DNA from: Pseudomonadota bacterium
GTDB lineage: Bacteria; Pseudomonadota; Alphaproteobacteria; Rhizobiales; Hyphomicrobiaceae
DNA: 64,000 nucleotides
Assembly: GCA_018242215.1 (NCBI GenBank)
Contig: JAFECG010000028.1
Span: 62,001-126,000, forward strand
Direction of reading: 5' to 3'
The position numbers were made by a program, and so were the translations under genes. The notes beneath the pieces were generated by a model that was not told where the DNA came from, did not search any database, and saw only the letters and a program-made list of their open reading frames with translations. Below, piece after piece: positions 17,886 to 26,855 of the stretch; position 1 is the stretch's first letter, and every line of letters begins with the position of its first letter.

Positions 17886-19277
17886 TTGATCACCCTTTAC
17901 GCCGCGATGCTCGTTACACTGGGCTTTCTTATCGCGGCCCTGATCGTTGTTGTCCTTTTACCGGCCTATAAGCGTCGCGTGGAGCGCTTCACGTCCGAAG
18001 CCTTAAAGCGGACGCTGCCGTTGACGGAAGAAGAAATCCGCGCCGACAAAGACCGAATGCGCGCCGATTTCGCGATGGAATTGCATCGCCTCGAAGCGAG
18101 GCTCGAAGATGCGGCCCTGTTAGCCGCACGCCAGCGTATCGAGGTCAATCGGCGCGACGCCAAGATTCAGGAATTGTCCGAGGCGATCGCCGATCAGAAA
18201 ATGAGCGTCGAAGAGCATGAGAACGCCCGGCGCGTGCTGGAGCAGGCTATTCTCGATCGCCTTCCAAAGGTCGAGCAGCGTCTCACCGAAACGCGCAAGC
18301 TTCTGGCCACGCGCGACCGCGAGATTAAAGCCTTGGCAACGACCGGCGCCAAACAGGCCGCCGCGCTGGAGGAAGCGTCTCAACTCAATAAGCAACGCGA
18401 GAAGGAACTCGCCCAGTTGCGCACCGCACTCGATACGCGGGCAGTCCGAAACCGTGACGGTGCAAAGGGCGCCGGCGCCGATACAAACATTGCACTTCGG
18501 ACCGAACTCGAAGCGTTGAGAGAGAAGAGCCGCGAGCAGGCATTGATGATCGAGCGGCTGCAAGCAGCGACGCGAGCGGCTTCTCACGATGAACAGAATG
18601 CCGAAATCAAACGGCTGATGCTGGCGCTCGCAAAAACGGAAGCCGAGTTCGCCGCTCTCAAGTCCAGCATCAGCGGCGAGGATGCGGAGAAAATGGCCCT
18701 CGAAGATCGCCTTCTTGATCTTCAATCGGCGAGCGACGTCAAGTCGACTGAAATCGCCAAGCTCAAAGCCGCTCTCCAGGTCTATGATGAGAAAGAGCAT
18801 CCTACCGATTTGGCGGATAAGGCCGATCGGAATGCCCTGCAGGATGAGGTCGACCACCAGCGGCGGGTGATTGCGGAGCTTCGCGCCGAAATTGCCGCGG
18901 GACAGGAGCGCCTCTCGAGACAGGCGCTTCGGTTCCATGAAGAGCTTAGCCGTGTAAACCCGGGCACAACTGACGGTCCGGCGGAGAGTTTGCCCCAGGC
19001 GAAGCCCTCACTTGCGGAGCGGATTTCCGCGCCGCGCAGTTTGCAGCCTGCAGCCAACGATGCTGACCGTTCCGGCGACGGCACGGCTGAGGGCCGTCCC
19101 GGCGCATATCTCCGGGCGCTGAATGGCAACGGTACAAACAAGTCTGTCGATAGCAGCGGCACCGATCCATCCGTTCCGCCACCACTTCCGGCCGCGGACG
19201 CTGACACGAATGCGAATGAAGCACCTGCTCGCCGCCCGCGGCTTCTTGAGCGGATAAGCGGCATCGAGAAGGGTTAA
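17886..19277 (+). CDS. Membrane-anchored coiled-coil protein
   Basis: A 463-residue protein with one N-terminal transmembrane helix (about residues 5-27) and then a long, charged coiled coil up to about residue 355. A Pro/Ser/Asn-rich tail ends RRPRLLERISGIEKG, partly echoing SLAERISAPRS near residue 380. The topology puts the coiled coil in the cytoplasm. Similar proteins occur in Hyphomicrobiales without assigned function. A role as scaffold in envelope or division is inference. The start is TTG 17886, immediately before the membrane helix. Confidence 0.7.
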   Translation: MITLYAAMLVTLGFLIAALIVVVLLPAYKRRVERFTSEALKRTLPLTEEEIRADKDRMRADFAMELHRLEARLEDAALLAARQRIEVNRRDAKIQELSEAIADQKMSVEEHENARRVLEQAILDRLPKVEQRLTETRKLLATRDREIKALATTGAKQAAALEEASQLNKQREKELAQLRTALDTRAVRNRDGAKGAGADTNIALRTELEALREKSREQALMIERLQAATRAASHDEQNAEIKRLMLALAKTEAEFAALKSSISGEDAEKMALEDRLLDLQSASDVKSTEIAKLKAALQVYDEKEHPTDLADKADRNALQDEVDHQRRVIAELRAEIAAGQERLSRQALRFHEELSRVNPGTTDGPAESLPQAKPSLAERISAPRSLQPAANDADRSGDGTAEGRPGAYLRALNGNGTNKSVDSSGTDPSVPPPLPAADADTNANEAPARRPRLLERISGIEKG

Positions 19278-19354
19278 TCCTATCTCCGCCCGGATTGCGG
19301 CTCCGGCCATAATTCCCATTTTTGACCTAGCGGTTAGACTGCTTACGTTGCGGC

Positions 19355-20380
19355 ATGGAAACGACGGTAGCGGAAATGGCTCATTCCCATACACACGATG
19401 CTCATGACCAACACGGCCACGAAGGCCACGGACATGGCGCGCATGGCCACAGCCATGGCCCGGGTCACAGCCATGTACCGAAGGATTTCGGTCGCGCCTT
19501 CGCGCTGGGAACCGCGCTCAACGTCGCATTCGTGATCGTCGAAGCGGCTGCGGGCTTTTTCGCCAATTCAATGGCTCTTGTCGCCGACGCCGGTCACAAC
19601 CTCAGCGATGTGCTTGGGCTTCTAATGGCTTGGGGCGCAAGCGCCCTCATCAAACGCCGCGCGACGTTCAATTTCACCTATGGCTTCGGTTCATCGACGA
19701 TCCTCGCCGCGCTCGCCAACGCGGTTCTCTTGCTCGTCGCGGTCGGCGCCATCACCCTCGAAGCCGTGCAGCGCCTTATCGAACCCGCACCGGTCGTTGG
19801 CAGCACGATGATCATCGTCGCGACGGTGGGTATTCTGATCAATGGGTTCACAGCTTGGCTGTTCATGTCGGGTAGGGAGCGCGACGTCAATATTCGCGGC
19901 GCTTATCTGCATATGGTGGCCGATGCGGCGGTGTCGTTCGGTGTCGTCCTGGTCGGCATAGCCGTGCTGCTCACGGGATGGAACTGGCTCGATCCGCTCG
20001 TCAGTCTGGTCGTGGCCGCCATTATCGTTTGGGGAACGTGGGGGTTGCTGCGAGATTCGATCCGGCTGGCGATGCATGGCGTCCCAGTGAACATCGATGC
20101 CAAGAAGGTCCAGGCGCGCTTGGCTGCCCTCCCCGGCGTCACGAGCATCCATGACCTTCACATCTGGCCGATGAGCACGGCGGAGACGGCGCTCACCTGC
20201 CATCTTGTCATGCCGGGCGGACATCCGGGCGATGCCTTCATCGACAGTGCCGCCAAGATGCTGCACGACGAGTTCGAAATTCGTCACACGACATTGCAGT
20301 TGGAAGTCGGGACGGGAGCGCCATGCGGCCTCCGCGATGGATGCCCAGCGACAGGCCAGCCGTCTTCTGCCCTTCACTGA
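19355..20380 (+). CDS. czcD: Cation diffusion facilitator (Zn/Co/Cd efflux)
   Basis: A 341-residue CDF transporter. A His-rich N-terminus (AHSHTHDAHDQHGHEGHG) precedes six transmembrane helices. The metal-binding pairs are visible as ALVADAGHNLSDV in TM2 and HMVADAAVSFG in TM5, the H-x3-D and D-x3-D arrangement typical of zinc exporters. The C-terminal cytoplasmic domain (IHDLHIWPMSTAETALTCHL) is the usual dimer-forming fold. The start could also be the ATG at 19376. Confidence 0.93.
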   Translation: METTVAEMAHSHTHDAHDQHGHEGHGHGAHGHSHGPGHSHVPKDFGRAFALGTALNVAFVIVEAAAGFFANSMALVADAGHNLSDVLGLLMAWGASALIKRRATFNFTYGFGSSTILAALANAVLLLVAVGAITLEAVQRLIEPAPVVGSTMIIVATVGILINGFTAWLFMSGRERDVNIRGAYLHMVADAAVSFGVVLVGIAVLLTGWNWLDPLVSLVVAAIIVWGTWGLLRDSIRLAMHGVPVNIDAKKVQARLAALPGVTSIHDLHIWPMSTAETALTCHLVMPGGHPGDAFIDSAAKMLHDEFEIRHTTLQLEVGTGAPCGLRDGCPATGQPSSALH

Positions 20381-20551
20381 CGGCCGACCCGGGTGCTGTG
20401 CGGTCGGTGACGGCCTTGGCGATACCGTAGGGCAATCCGGCGTTGCTTTGCCTCGATCAATAAGTAGAATAGATTGAAACGACAGAAGGAATGCGTTGGA
20501 GTGATGGGTTGAGGAACGACATGCTGCGGCTGCGCTCAATAGGAGAAATCC

Positions 20552-21640
20552 ATGCCACCGCCAGCTATGCCCGCCGCGCCCGCCACGTCGACAGACTGGG
20601 ACCCGACCGCCTCGCACCCGCGGCACAAGCCGGCCGGTCATGCCACCTACGCGCAAGGCATTTGGCCAGGCCTGTTTTTGACTGGCACTATCGCCGCCCT
20701 GGCATTCGGACTCCGGGAGATCCCGGGCGTCGGAACGTTAAGTCCCATGATCCTCGCGATCATCATCGGGATCGCGTTCCACAACATCGTTGGTACGCCG
20801 CGTCGCGCGAAGGAAGGCGTGACGTTCTCCCTTCGCCGGATCTTGCGCTTCGCCATCATTCTTCTCGGGTTTCAGCTGACGGCACAGCAGATCGTCGAAG
20901 TAGGGCCGGTCGGGTTTGCGGTCATCGTCGCGACGCTGATCGCAACGTTCACCTTCACGACTTGGCTGGGCCATGTCATGGGTGTTGATCGCAAGCTGAC
21001 ACAGCTGATAGCCGCTGGCACTTCGATCTGCGGGGCATCGGCCGTCATTGCAACGAACACCGTCACCAAGGGCCATGACGAGGATGTCGCGTATGCAGTC
21101 GCCTGCGTAACCATCTTCGGCTCGATTGCCATGTTCACCTATCCGCTGTTGCCCGACGTCGTCCGCCTCGATCCGCACACGTTCGGGCTTTGGGCGGGCG
21201 CCTCGATTCACGAGATCGCGCAAGTGGTTGCTGCCGCCTTCCAGGACGGTCAGACATCCGGCGAATTCGGCACCATCGCAAAACTCAGCCGAGTGATGCT
21301 GCTTGCGCCGCTCGTGATCACGCTCGGGCTGATGGCGACGCGCCGCTCGTCGCACCACCACGGAGCGTCGGGCCCTACAGGCAAAGCGCCGATGCCTTGG
21401 TTTCTTGTCGGCTTCATCGCGCTCGTTGCATTGAACAGTCTGGTCGTCATTCCCGCCGATTTTAAGTCCGTCATCGTGCCGGCGACGACGTTTCTTCTAT
21501 CCGTCGCCCTGGCGGCGATGGGTCTTGAGACCGATATCTCCAAGCTCAAAGCCAAGGGATTGAAGCCGCTGATGCTCGGTGCTGCATCCACGCTCTTTAT
21601 CTCTGGATTCAGCTTGGCATTGATCAAAGCCATGCCCTGA
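20552..21640 (+). CDS. YeiH-family (UPF0324) putative sulfate/sulfite-type exporter
   Basis: A 362-residue membrane protein with about ten to eleven helices. Family motifs include [44 protein letters not shown] and [17 protein letters not shown]. YeiH proteins are annotated as putative sulfate exporters, but the substrate is not firmly known. AGGAGAAATCC directly precedes the ATG at 20552. The LysR gene 16 bp downstream resembles the yeiE regulator found next to yeiH in enterobacteria. Confidence 0.88.
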   Translation: MPPPAMPAAPATSTDWDPTASHPRHKPAGHATYAQGIWPGLFLTGTIAALAFGLREIPGVGTLSPMILAIIIGIAFHNIVGTPRRAKEGVTFSLRRILRFAIILLGFQLTAQQIVEVGPVGFAVIVATLIATFTFTTWLGHVMGVDRKLTQLIAAGTSICGASAVIATNTVTKGHDEDVAYAVACVTIFGSIAMFTYPLLPDVVRLDPHTFGLWAGASIHEIAQVVAAAFQDGQTSGEFGTIAKLSRVMLLAPLVITLGLMATRRSSHHHGASGPTGKAPMPWFLVGFIALVALNSLVVIPADFKSVIVPATTFLLSVALAAMGLETDISKLKAKGLKPLMLGAASTLFISGFSLALIKAMP

Positions 21641-21656
21641 GGATCGAGAGGAAAAG

Positions 21657-22574
21657 ATGACCCTCGAACAGCTTCGGATCTTTGTGGCGGTCGCCGAGCG
21701 TCAGCATGTGACGCAAGCGGCTCACGAGATCAACATCACGCAATCCGCTGCGAGTTCGGCAATTGCCGCACTCGAGGAGCGATACGCTGTGAAGCTGTTC
21801 GACCGCATCGGCAGACGTATCGAGTTAACGGATGCCGGGCGGATCTTCCTCTCTGAAGCTCGCAGTGTGCTGGCGCAGGCAGCGACGGCCGAGAAGGCCC
21901 TTGCCGACCTCGCAGGGCTGAAACGCGGCTCGCTGTCGGTCTATGCGAGTCAGACGATCGTGAATTATTGGCTGCCGCCGTTCCTGGCGATGTTCCACAA
22001 GCGTTATCCAGACATTCACTTGATGCTCAAGGCCGGGAACACGCAGCAGGTGGCTACCGCGACGCACGAAGGCACGGCAGACATCGGCTTCATTGAGGGC
22101 GTCATAGACGATCCCCACCTTTCGGTACGAAGCATCGAAGGCGACCAGCCGATCATCGTCGTCTCTCCAACGCACCCGCTCGCCAGCAACGCGAAGCTTG
22201 AGCCCAACGATCTCTTGAAGACGAAATGGGTCCTGCGCGAACCCGGTTCTGGGACGCGCGGCGAGTTCGAAGCAGCTCTGAAGTCACTATCGATGACACT
22301 TGCGGATCTCGATATCGCGCTTGAGCTACCCTCGAATGAGGCCGTTTGCGCGGCCGTCGAGGCCGGAGTCGGCGCGACAGCAATCTCGAACCTTGTTGCA
22401 GAAGCCGGGCTGCTCTCGGGAAAGCTCGTGTCGCCGGAATTTCCGCTGCCACGTCGCTCGTTTTATGTCCTACACCACAAAGAACGCTACGCGAGCCAAG
22501 CCGAACTGGCGCTTCTGGAACTCGTGGGCGCCGGCGTTAAAACGTCTGCGCGCCGCCGGGAGCGCGCCGTGTAG
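21657..22574 (+). CDS. LysR-family transcriptional regulator (YeiE/CysB-like type)
   Basis: A 305-residue LTTR. The N-terminal winged HTH begins TLEQLRIFVAVAERQHVTQA and contains NITQSAASSAIAALEERYAV; the effector domain has two Rossmann-like lobes. It lies 16 bp after the YeiH-type gene with GAGAGGAAAAG before the ATG, so it is cotranscribed rather than divergent, which is less usual for LTTR/target pairs. It probably regulates the transporter in response to a sulfur compound, by analogy with YeiE. Confidence 0.9.
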   Translation: MTLEQLRIFVAVAERQHVTQAAHEINITQSAASSAIAALEERYAVKLFDRIGRRIELTDAGRIFLSEARSVLAQAATAEKALADLAGLKRGSLSVYASQTIVNYWLPPFLAMFHKRYPDIHLMLKAGNTQQVATATHEGTADIGFIEGVIDDPHLSVRSIEGDQPIIVVSPTHPLASNAKLEPNDLLKTKWVLREPGSGTRGEFEAALKSLSMTLADLDIALELPSNEAVCAAVEAGVGATAISNLVAEAGLLSGKLVSPEFPLPRRSFYVLHHKERYASQAELALLELVGAGVKTSARRRERAV

Positions 22575-22679
22575 GCAAGATCGTCCTCCTCCTTCAAGCC
22601 ACACGCAAGCCGAAGCAGAAACACATCAACCGCAGTGTGCGTGGCTGCCGAGACCGGTGGATTGCAAGGTTATTCTCCG

Positions 22680-23456
22680 ATGCCGCGACGGGTCGTCATT
22701 TCGCATTTCTTCAACGAAGCCTACCTGTTGCCCTGGTGGTTGCGCCATCATCGCGAGATCTTCGATCATGGGGTGCTGATCGATTGTCACTCGACGGACG
22801 CTTCCGTCGAGATCTGCCGAGAGCTTGTTCCGCACTGGGAAGTCGTACCATCCGAGAACGCCACGTTCGCGACCCTTCTGCGCGATTTCGAAATCATGAA
22901 GCACGAGCAGCGCTTTCCCGATGCCTGGAAGCTGGCGCTCAACACGACAGAATTCTTCGTTGCTCCGGCCTTGGCTAAGATGGAACGCGTCATGCTCCAG
23001 CATGACCTCGTCGGTGTTCGCCTTCCCGCAGCAGTGATGGTCGATACCGACTTAGGTAATCCGCCGGATCCGGCGCAGCCCCTGGTAGCTCAAAAAGCCG
23101 TGGGTGTCTGGGAGGACGAAATCGATTTCGATCGTCTCGCGATCCCCGGACTGACCGAGCCGACGCACGGCAGGCTCTATCATCGATACACGATCGGCGC
23201 ATACACGCCGGGCCGCCACGGCTCGCACCTGCCTGGCCAATCCAACGGCAGCCGCGATCTTGGATCAATCTGGTGGTATGGCTTCAGTCCCTGGTCGGAC
23301 GCCTTCAAGGCGCGGAAACTTCAGATCTCGACGAAGCGGGATATCTTCGACGTAAAGAGCAGGCTCGGTGCACAGCACCGCGCGGATATCTTCGACCTCG
23401 ATCATCGCTGGTCGAAGCTGGCATCGCTGAGCGGAGAGCTGCGCAGAGCCGCGTGA
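22680..23456 (+). CDS. Family 2-type glycosyltransferase (Glyco_tranf_2_4-like)
   Basis: A 258-residue protein. The N-terminus VVISHFFNEAYLLPWWLRHH and DHGVLIDCHSTDAS is the nucleotide-sugar region of the Glyco_tranf_2_4 group, in which a DxD-like D-C-H-S-T-D replaces the standard motif. No signal peptide or membrane segment is seen. The frame is open from GTG 22635, but ATG 22680 begins right at the domain. The gene is convergent with the following TPR/glycosyltransferase gene, 15 bp apart. The sugar and acceptor are unknown. Confidence 0.7.
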   Translation: MPRRVVISHFFNEAYLLPWWLRHHREIFDHGVLIDCHSTDASVEICRELVPHWEVVPSENATFATLLRDFEIMKHEQRFPDAWKLALNTTEFFVAPALAKMERVMLQHDLVGVRLPAAVMVDTDLGNPPDPAQPLVAQKAVGVWEDEIDFDRLAIPGLTEPTHGRLYHRYTIGAYTPGRHGSHLPGQSNGSRDLGSIWWYGFSPWSDAFKARKLQISTKRDIFDVKSRLGAQHRADIFDLDHRWSKLASLSGELRRAA

Positions 23457-23471
23457 GTTTGCGCGGGGCGG

Positions 23472-24887
23472 TCAGCTCAAGGCCGGAATGACCGTCGCTG
23501 CTATGGTCTCGCGCAGAATTTTCGTCTGATCGCGCCTAGAGAAGATTTCGAAAGCGCGACGCTCCAACGCCTGCCGGCGTGGTTCATCACTGACGAGCGC
23601 AACGCAGCTTCCGACGAGGTCGCTGTAAGGTACTGAAACCATCGCCTGCCGGATATCCTCGTCGATCTCGGTCTGCGGCCCGCACTCCGTTACGACCGCC
23701 TTGCCATTCGCAAGAAGATACGAGGTGCGAACGATTTCGTGGATGCTGTCCTCGTAGAAATGCATGTTGAGGATGACCTTGGCCTCCGCGATGGCCTGAT
23801 CGCGCGCAGCACCATAAACGCTGAAGAGATGCTTGACGTTGAGATCGGCTGCCGTCAGCGCTTTCAAGACGGCCTCTCGGCGGGCATTGATGCTGCCGTA
23901 GAAAAGCACGTCCACCGGCTGCTCCGGCGCATCGAGGTTCTGCGTCATCGCAGGCGTATAGCCAACGCTGAAATGGCGCACATAGGGATTCTGCGTTATC
24001 CGCCGAAGCGCATCGATGTTACGGACGCTGTAATCCCAAACGGCGAGACGGCTCAAAAGACTGAGATAGACCGGCCGTGACCGCACGTCGAAGCCGTTGA
24101 GCTGCTCGAGATTGATGATGACCGTGTTCCACGGGATCCGGTCCGCCAAGTCTGAAGAATCTATGAGGTGCGCGCCAAGCACAAGATTAACGCCGGAAGC
24201 GCCGAGAGAATTGCTGCGGCGTTCCGCTTGGATGCCGAGTGCTCGCAAAGCGTTTTCCAAGCTCGACGCGAGATCTTCGAAAGCGGCGGAATGCGGATTC
24301 CTGTCGGGGTCGATCGTGACGACGTTCACCCGGCGCCATGCCGGCGGCACCGCCGCATCGCTGAGAAATTCCGGACCAAAAAGTCCGGCATCTGCTATCG
24401 CGCGTGGGGCGCGAGGCGCGGGACTTGCCGGGGAATCCCCTTTGGTACTTCGCAAAACCGCGGCTTGGCGCTTCATCCGCACCTCAGCCGAAGAGGAATC
24501 AAGATCGAGTGACGTCTGGAACGCTTCGGCAGCATCGTCGAATTTGCCGAGCCCGACGAGCATGTCGCCGAGCATGTCCCACGATGCCGCCGAATTGTAA
24601 CCGAGGCTGATAGCCTTTGCTTTGGCCCTGCTCGCGAATTCCAGCTTGCCTAAAGGCACGAGGACCGTCGCCAGCGCCTCATAGGCCTCTGCCGATTCCG
24701 GGGCCTTCAAAATGGCCTTCGCGAAGATCTCCGCTGCCTCGGGGAGGGCGCCGCTGCGGGCGATCTGCAACCCGGTAAATAGTAATTCGTCGGCAGAGGC
24801 TGCCGTAGGATCAAATGCCGGAAGGCCGCTGGGCGGCACATCGCCGTCGTCTGGGAGATCTGCAAGCGAAGGCCACTGTTGGTTCAT
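23472..24887 (-). CDS. TPR protein fused to a glycosyltransferase-like domain
   Basis: A 471-residue protein. Residues about 30-145 hold three TPR-like repeats (AEAYEALATVLVPLGKLEFA, SWDMLGDMLVGLGKFDDAA). Residues about 180-470 look like a GT-B-type glycosyltransferase: DVLFYGSINARRE, EAKVILNMHFYEDSIHEIVR and LANGKAVVTECG, as in CgeB/DUF-type transferases linked to sporulation or glycan synthesis. The ATG at 24887 is preferred over the frame start at 24971, which adds unrelated residues. Function is unassigned; it may act on a glycan with its convergent neighbour. Confidence 0.7.
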   Translation of the reverse strand: MNQQWPSLADLPDDGDVPPSGLPAFDPTAASADELLFTGLQIARSGALPEAAEIFAKAILKAPESAEAYEALATVLVPLGKLEFASRAKAKAISLGYNSAASWDMLGDMLVGLGKFDDAAEAFQTSLDLDSSSAEVRMKRQAAVLRSTKGDSPASPAPRAPRAIADAGLFGPEFLSDAAVPPAWRRVNVVTIDPDRNPHSAAFEDLASSLENALRALGIQAERRSNSLGASGVNLVLGAHLIDSSDLADRIPWNTVIINLEQLNGFDVRSRPVYLSLLSRLAVWDYSVRNIDALRRITQNPYVRHFSVGYTPAMTQNLDAPEQPVDVLFYGSINARREAVLKALTAADLNVKHLFSVYGAARDQAIAEAKVILNMHFYEDSIHEIVRTSYLLANGKAVVTECGPQTEIDEDIRQAMVSVPYSDLVGSCVALVSDEPRRQALERRAFEIFSRRDQTKILRETIAATVIPALS

Positions 24888-25049
24888 TGCGATCGATGTC
24901 TCCGAGTGGGCATGCGTCCGCCCTAGAGATTGGCGACAGGTACGTGCCAACCCATCATCTCGGGTACACAAATAACCATGCGCCAGACTGGCAGCCGCAC
25001 GTTCAACGTGCGTCGCCTATGCTGTTACGAGTGGTCTATTTCAAAAAAA

Positions 25050-25424
25050 TCAGCGTCTCGCCCGATCCTTGGCAAGCGCAACGAGCGCCAGTGTCCTTAC
25101 GCGCTCGATCGCTTCGGCTTGCTCGAGGAGGAAGACATAGGCCGGATGCTCGTCAGTAAGGGGCTCCTGAAACTTGATGCCCGCCTTATGCCAGACGGCC
25201 CATGCGATATCACCGGAGAGGTCAAGGTCAGGTCGAAGGATGAGCCTTATCGGATCGCCTGCGGTAAGTCCCTTGCTGCCGTCAATACGAAGGCCACAAG
25301 GTGAAAAGTCCACGACTCTGACATTTTGAACGGCCCCGCGACATTCGACTGTTGCTCCGAACATCACACGTCGCCGCGCGTCCCGTCTCCGCAGATAATT
25401 CCGTGATAAGAGCATTGCACTCAT
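25050..25424 (-). CDS. PilZ-domain c-di-GMP-binding protein
   Basis: A 124-residue single PilZ domain. The c-di-GMP-binding arginines are in RRDARRRVMFGATVEC, and the second motif is DFSPCGLRIDG (D/N-x-S-x-x-G). WAVWHKAGIKFQEPL matches the final strands. PilZ proteins sense cyclic di-GMP and control motility, exopolysaccharide or cell cycle. The frame extends to 25523, but ATG 25424 or 25415 fits better. It could connect c-di-GMP to the polysaccharide locus in this window, but the two are 11 kb apart. Confidence 0.85.
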   Translation of the reverse strand: MSAMLLSRNYLRRRDARRRVMFGATVECRGAVQNVRVVDFSPCGLRIDGSKGLTAGDPIRLILRPDLDLSGDIAWAVWHKAGIKFQEPLTDEHPAYVFLLEQAEAIERVRTLALVALAKDRARR

Positions 25425-25673
25425 CCGCCTCTGATTGATGTCTTTTACGCATGGTGATCGCTGTGCGAGAGGTGAGCTTCGGAAAAGGGTGTCCGTCCGC
25501 TTAACAGCGTTCACGATGGTCAAGAAGAACTGGAATAAAATTTTTCACACCGCCCGAATGTGGCCAGCCCTCCACGAACCGTTCCGCTCTCGTTTACCGG
25601 AGAAATCGGCGTTGCATTTTATCTCAGGGACTAGTTAATTAAGACTAACACTAGAGATTCGCGGAGATAATTT

Positions 25674-25916
25674 ATGAGACCTGAACTTGAGGCAGTTCTC
25701 GAGGCATACCGTCAGGATGCGGCGCTTGAAGAGCAATTGATCCAGGACATTTTGACGGTCCTTGCCGTCACGGGTGCGGCGCGCAAACGAACTGTTCAGG
25801 AGCTGTCGCAAATCGTCAATCGTCATACGATGAAAGCCGCAGAGGAGCGTGAGTATCGACAGGGCGCCGACGAATTGGCCCGTTACGATTTTCAGCAGCC
25901 GCTTAGACAGATGTGA
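25674..25916 (+). CDS. Small helical hypothetical protein
   Basis: An 80-residue, acidic, probably all-helical protein (RPELEAVLEAYRQDAALEEQ). No family is recognised. GGAGATAATTT precedes the ATG closely, and an A/T-rich segment with TTAATTAA lies about 40 bp upstream, consistent with its own promoter. Confidence 0.55.
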   Translation: MRPELEAVLEAYRQDAALEEQLIQDILTVLAVTGAARKRTVQELSQIVNRHTMKAAEEREYRQGADELARYDFQQPLRQM

Positions 25917-25984
25917 AGGCCGCAGGTGATTTGAGTAACTGTTTCGTTTCCCTCATCGCCGGCGGCTTGGCGTTCTCGTGATCA

Positions 25985-26482
25985 ATGTCCAACTATGAGA
26001 TGCCGATCGGCATTGGCGAAAAAATCGAACACATGATGGAAATCTTGCTTCGATTGTGCGAACTGCGAACTGCGATCATCGCGAAAACTATGGCCGCAGC
26101 AGCGCTCCGCTTTTCTAACCGAGCGAGCGGAACATCGGTAAATGCTAAGAATAGAGAGAAGCGACGCTTACTGAAGGGTCGGAGTTATCCGCCTAGATTG
26201 CCGCGCTTGCGAAAGTCATCAGTCAATTCGATAGCCAATCATTCGGGAGTCCTGCACGAAGCAGACGCCACTTCCGCGTTTGAGGTTGCGAGCTTCCGCT
26301 ATGCTCTCGAATCCATGCTTGGCACTATAAGCCAAGGCTCGGAAATTCCTGTCGACGACTTCGGCTGTAGCAGCTCGTGCCAGCATTCACCTGCAGACAG
26401 CACAGCGAGATTCCTCGAAAGCGATGTGGCGGAAGCTGTCCGCCGTCTCGAAAGTTGCTCCATCTGCGGGCCGAGAACCTAG
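25985..26482 (+). CDS. Doubtful hypothetical protein
   Basis: A 165-codon open frame beginning SNYEMPIGIGEKIEHMMEIL. The middle is Arg/Lys-rich and the end Cys/Ser-rich; no domain or signal peptide is visible. Third-position GC is only moderate compared with neighbouring genes, and no strong ribosome binding site precedes the ATG. It may be a recently acquired gene or a chance frame. Confidence 0.3.
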   Translation: MSNYEMPIGIGEKIEHMMEILLRLCELRTAIIAKTMAAAALRFSNRASGTSVNAKNREKRRLLKGRSYPPRLPRLRKSSVNSIANHSGVLHEADATSAFEVASFRYALESMLGTISQGSEIPVDDFGCSSSCQHSPADSTARFLESDVAEAVRRLESCSICGPRT

Positions 26483-26714
26483 CTATCTCGCGGCGAAAAT
26501 ACCGCCTCCCGAAATTTTGCGGACTGCCCGGTCATCCGAGCCAAAATGGAAACGCACGCAGCTCCATCTCGCGCTGCCCCGTGACCGCGTTTTGCGTGGC
26601 CAATCTCACGTCGATTGGGGTGATGAAAAAGTACCACAGCATCGAGGAATGTCGTCGAAAGCGCCGACAATCTGTGTGTGGCGGACGCCCGGACGCATGA
26701 ACACGCTTTTCGAC

Positions 26715-26732
26715 GTACTACTCATATAGTAC
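26715..26732. promoter_or_regulatory. 18-bp inverted repeat upstream of the autotransporter gene
   Basis: GTACTA-CTCATA-TAGTAC is a perfect 6-6-6 inverted repeat 124 bp before the autotransporter ATG. Its size and dyad symmetry fit a site for a dimeric HTH regulator such as the LuxR-type protein encoded at 32914-33618. The link is inference. Confidence 0.35.
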
Positions 26733-26855
26733 CTAATAACTACAACTCGCGATTCGCGGTGACCATCTCATCGCGCGGGCATTGCAACGGAAAAGCAGCG
26801 CTTTTCCGAACGCGGAGTTGCGTGTGCTGCGTCTGAACATTGGGGGTAACTTCGC

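Larger units (their letters stand above)
25917..26855. other. Gene-poor region upstream of the autotransporter gene
   Basis: This 939-bp stretch has lower GC and mixed codon use compared with its flanks. The only longer frames are 25985-26482 (listed separately, doubtful) and 26377-26700 (rejected). The end of the region must hold the autotransporter promoter. An 18-bp inverted repeat is at 26715-26732. Confidence 0.5.

Noticed and set aside
18120..18938. 272-residue minus-strand frame over the coiled-coil gene
   Set aside because: Mirror of a repetitive charged coding region; no independent features.
26377..26700. 107-residue plus-strand frame before the autotransporter gene
   Set aside because: No domain, Cys/Arg-rich shadow-like composition, overlaps another doubtful frame.
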